Origin: Fibrobacter sp. UBA1313
GTDB lineage: Bacteria > Fibrobacterota > Fibrobacteria > Fibrobacterales > Fibrobacteraceae
Assembly: GCA_002307115.1 (NCBI GenBank)
Contig: DBTP01000109.1
Coordinates: 1 to 6,203, forward strand
Length of the DNA stretch: 6,203 nucleotides
Direction: 5' to 3'
Shown here: piece after piece, positions 5,592-6,203 of the stretch
Layout: every line of letters starts with the position of its first letter
How positions within the stretch are numbered: the stretch's first letter is position 1
Position numbers and translations under genes: made by a program
Notes under the pieces: model-generated
The model's database searches: none
What the model was told of the DNA's origin: nothing
Seen by the model: only the letters and a program-made list of their open reading frames with translations

Positions 5592-6203
5592 TTACCTCAT
5601 ATCAATTTCGCCAACGCCTTTAACACTCTTGTAGAGGAATTCAGCATCGGCTATTTTTTGTTGGCGTTTCAATTTGGAGATATCATACCAAGACTGGTTA
5701 TCCATAGAATCCGTTGTACTCAACCTCACCGGAGAATAATCGGCAGTGGAAAGCCAGACCTCCATGGCTTTGAATTGTTTGCCATATTTGGAAGGATCTA
5801 GCGTCAAGACATAAATGGACTTCCCCTGCCAGATGTCTTTTTTAACTGCAGTGGCCTTACAATTCAAGTACTTAAATAACAATTCCGATGGATGCAAGGT
5901 AGAGGAAAGATCTTCAACTAACTTAATAAGGACTTGTTTTTGATCCTTATTCCACTGCCACACGGTGGTCCCATCGCTATAAAAAACAATCCCAGGAATT
6001 GTGAGGCGAAAACGATTTTTGTCGCCGACCAACAGCGAACCTTGCTGCGTTGCGACGTCTGGAGAATTCGCATAATAAACCGTTACTTTAAAGTCTAAAC
6101 TCCAACCCCGGCTGGCCTCAAACCATTGAGTCGATTTTGCCATAATAGAGTCTGCATTCTGTGCCATCACCGTTCCCAAACCTAAGAATAGGCTCACCGA
6201 CAA
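5592..6203 (-). CDS. lolA: LolA-type periplasmic outer-membrane lipoprotein carrier, 5'-partial
   Basis: LolA accepts mature lipoproteins from the LolCDE transporter at the inner membrane and ferries them across the periplasm to the outer membrane. About 203 residues are visible. The frame is open at the right edge, where the first codon is TTG, so the true start with its charged signal-peptide end lies outside. What remains of the signal peptide is SLFLGLGTVMA, with likely cleavage before QNADS. Family features follow: an amphipathic first helix (DSIMAKSTQWFEAS), a strand in DFKVTVYYA, GSLLVGDKNRFRLTIPG, the typical FYSDGTTVWQWNKDQKQVLI core, then the HPSELLFKYL helix and a final beta-strand with EFLYKSVKGVGEIDMR. 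Full-length LolA proteins are about 200-220 residues, so little is missing. It is probably the first visible gene of an envelope operon, 13 bases ahead of the secreted-protein gene. The identification rests on motif pattern and is fairly secure. Confidence 0.87.
   Translation of the reverse strand: MSVSLFLGLGTVMAQNADSIMAKSTQWFEASRGWSLDFKVTVYYANSPDVATQQGSLLVGDKNRFRLTIPGIVFYSDGTTVWQWNKDQKQVLIKLVEDLSSTLHPSELLFKYLNCKATAVKKDIWQGKSIYVLTLDPSKYGKQFKAMEVWLSTADYSPVRLSTTDSMDNQSWYDISKLKRQQKIADAEFLYKSVKGVGEIDMR

Noticed and set aside
5424..5801. 125-codon plus-strand frame spanning the lolA / secreted-protein junction
   Set aside because: It is antisense to two genes with clear signal peptides and family patterns; the product has no credible features.

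Overview
The window looks like chromosomal DNA of a Gram-negative, diderm bacterium, most likely from the Fibrobacterota or another member of the FCB group. The clues are a LolA-type lipoprotein chaperone, a PorV/PorQ-like outer-membrane barrel, and an exported beta-propeller-like protein with a FlgD-type Ig-like C-terminal tail. The phylum is inferred from protein style only. Coding density is very high: the longest non-coding gap is 46 bases, and I saw no tRNA, rRNA, CRISPR, insertion sequence or phage gene.

Layout. Positions 1-1149 (plus strand) carry a rhomboid-fold membrane protein with a C-terminal TPR-like helical tail. Its frame is open to the left edge, so it is probably 5'-truncated. 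Its membrane region contains no histidine, so it is probably not an active protease. It meets recF (1152-2249, minus) tail to tail with 2 bases between the stop codons. Five genes follow on the minus strand, given here in transcription order from the right edge: lolA (5592-6203, 5' end cut by the window), a secreted propeller-like protein (3980-5578), a PorV/PorQ-like barrel (2958-3983), a TetR/AcrR regulator (2264-2911) and recF. Junctions are 13 bases, an ATGA overlap, 46 bases and 14 bases.

How the genes may work together. lolA, the secreted protein and the barrel form a plausible envelope operon covering lipoprotein transport, an exported surface protein and an outer-membrane partner. The ATGA overlap between the last two, with a strong ribosome binding site inside the end of the upstream gene, indicates translational coupling. 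In type IX secretion (T9SS), PorV-family barrels bind Ig-like C-terminal tails of cargo, so a cargo/partner pair is an attractive but unproven reading. The TetR gene has the only spacer large enough for its own promoter and may begin a second transcription unit with recF. recF lies here without dnaA or dnaN beside it.

The items most worth a second look are the histidine-less rhomboid with a TPR tail and the coupled propeller/PorV-like pair.
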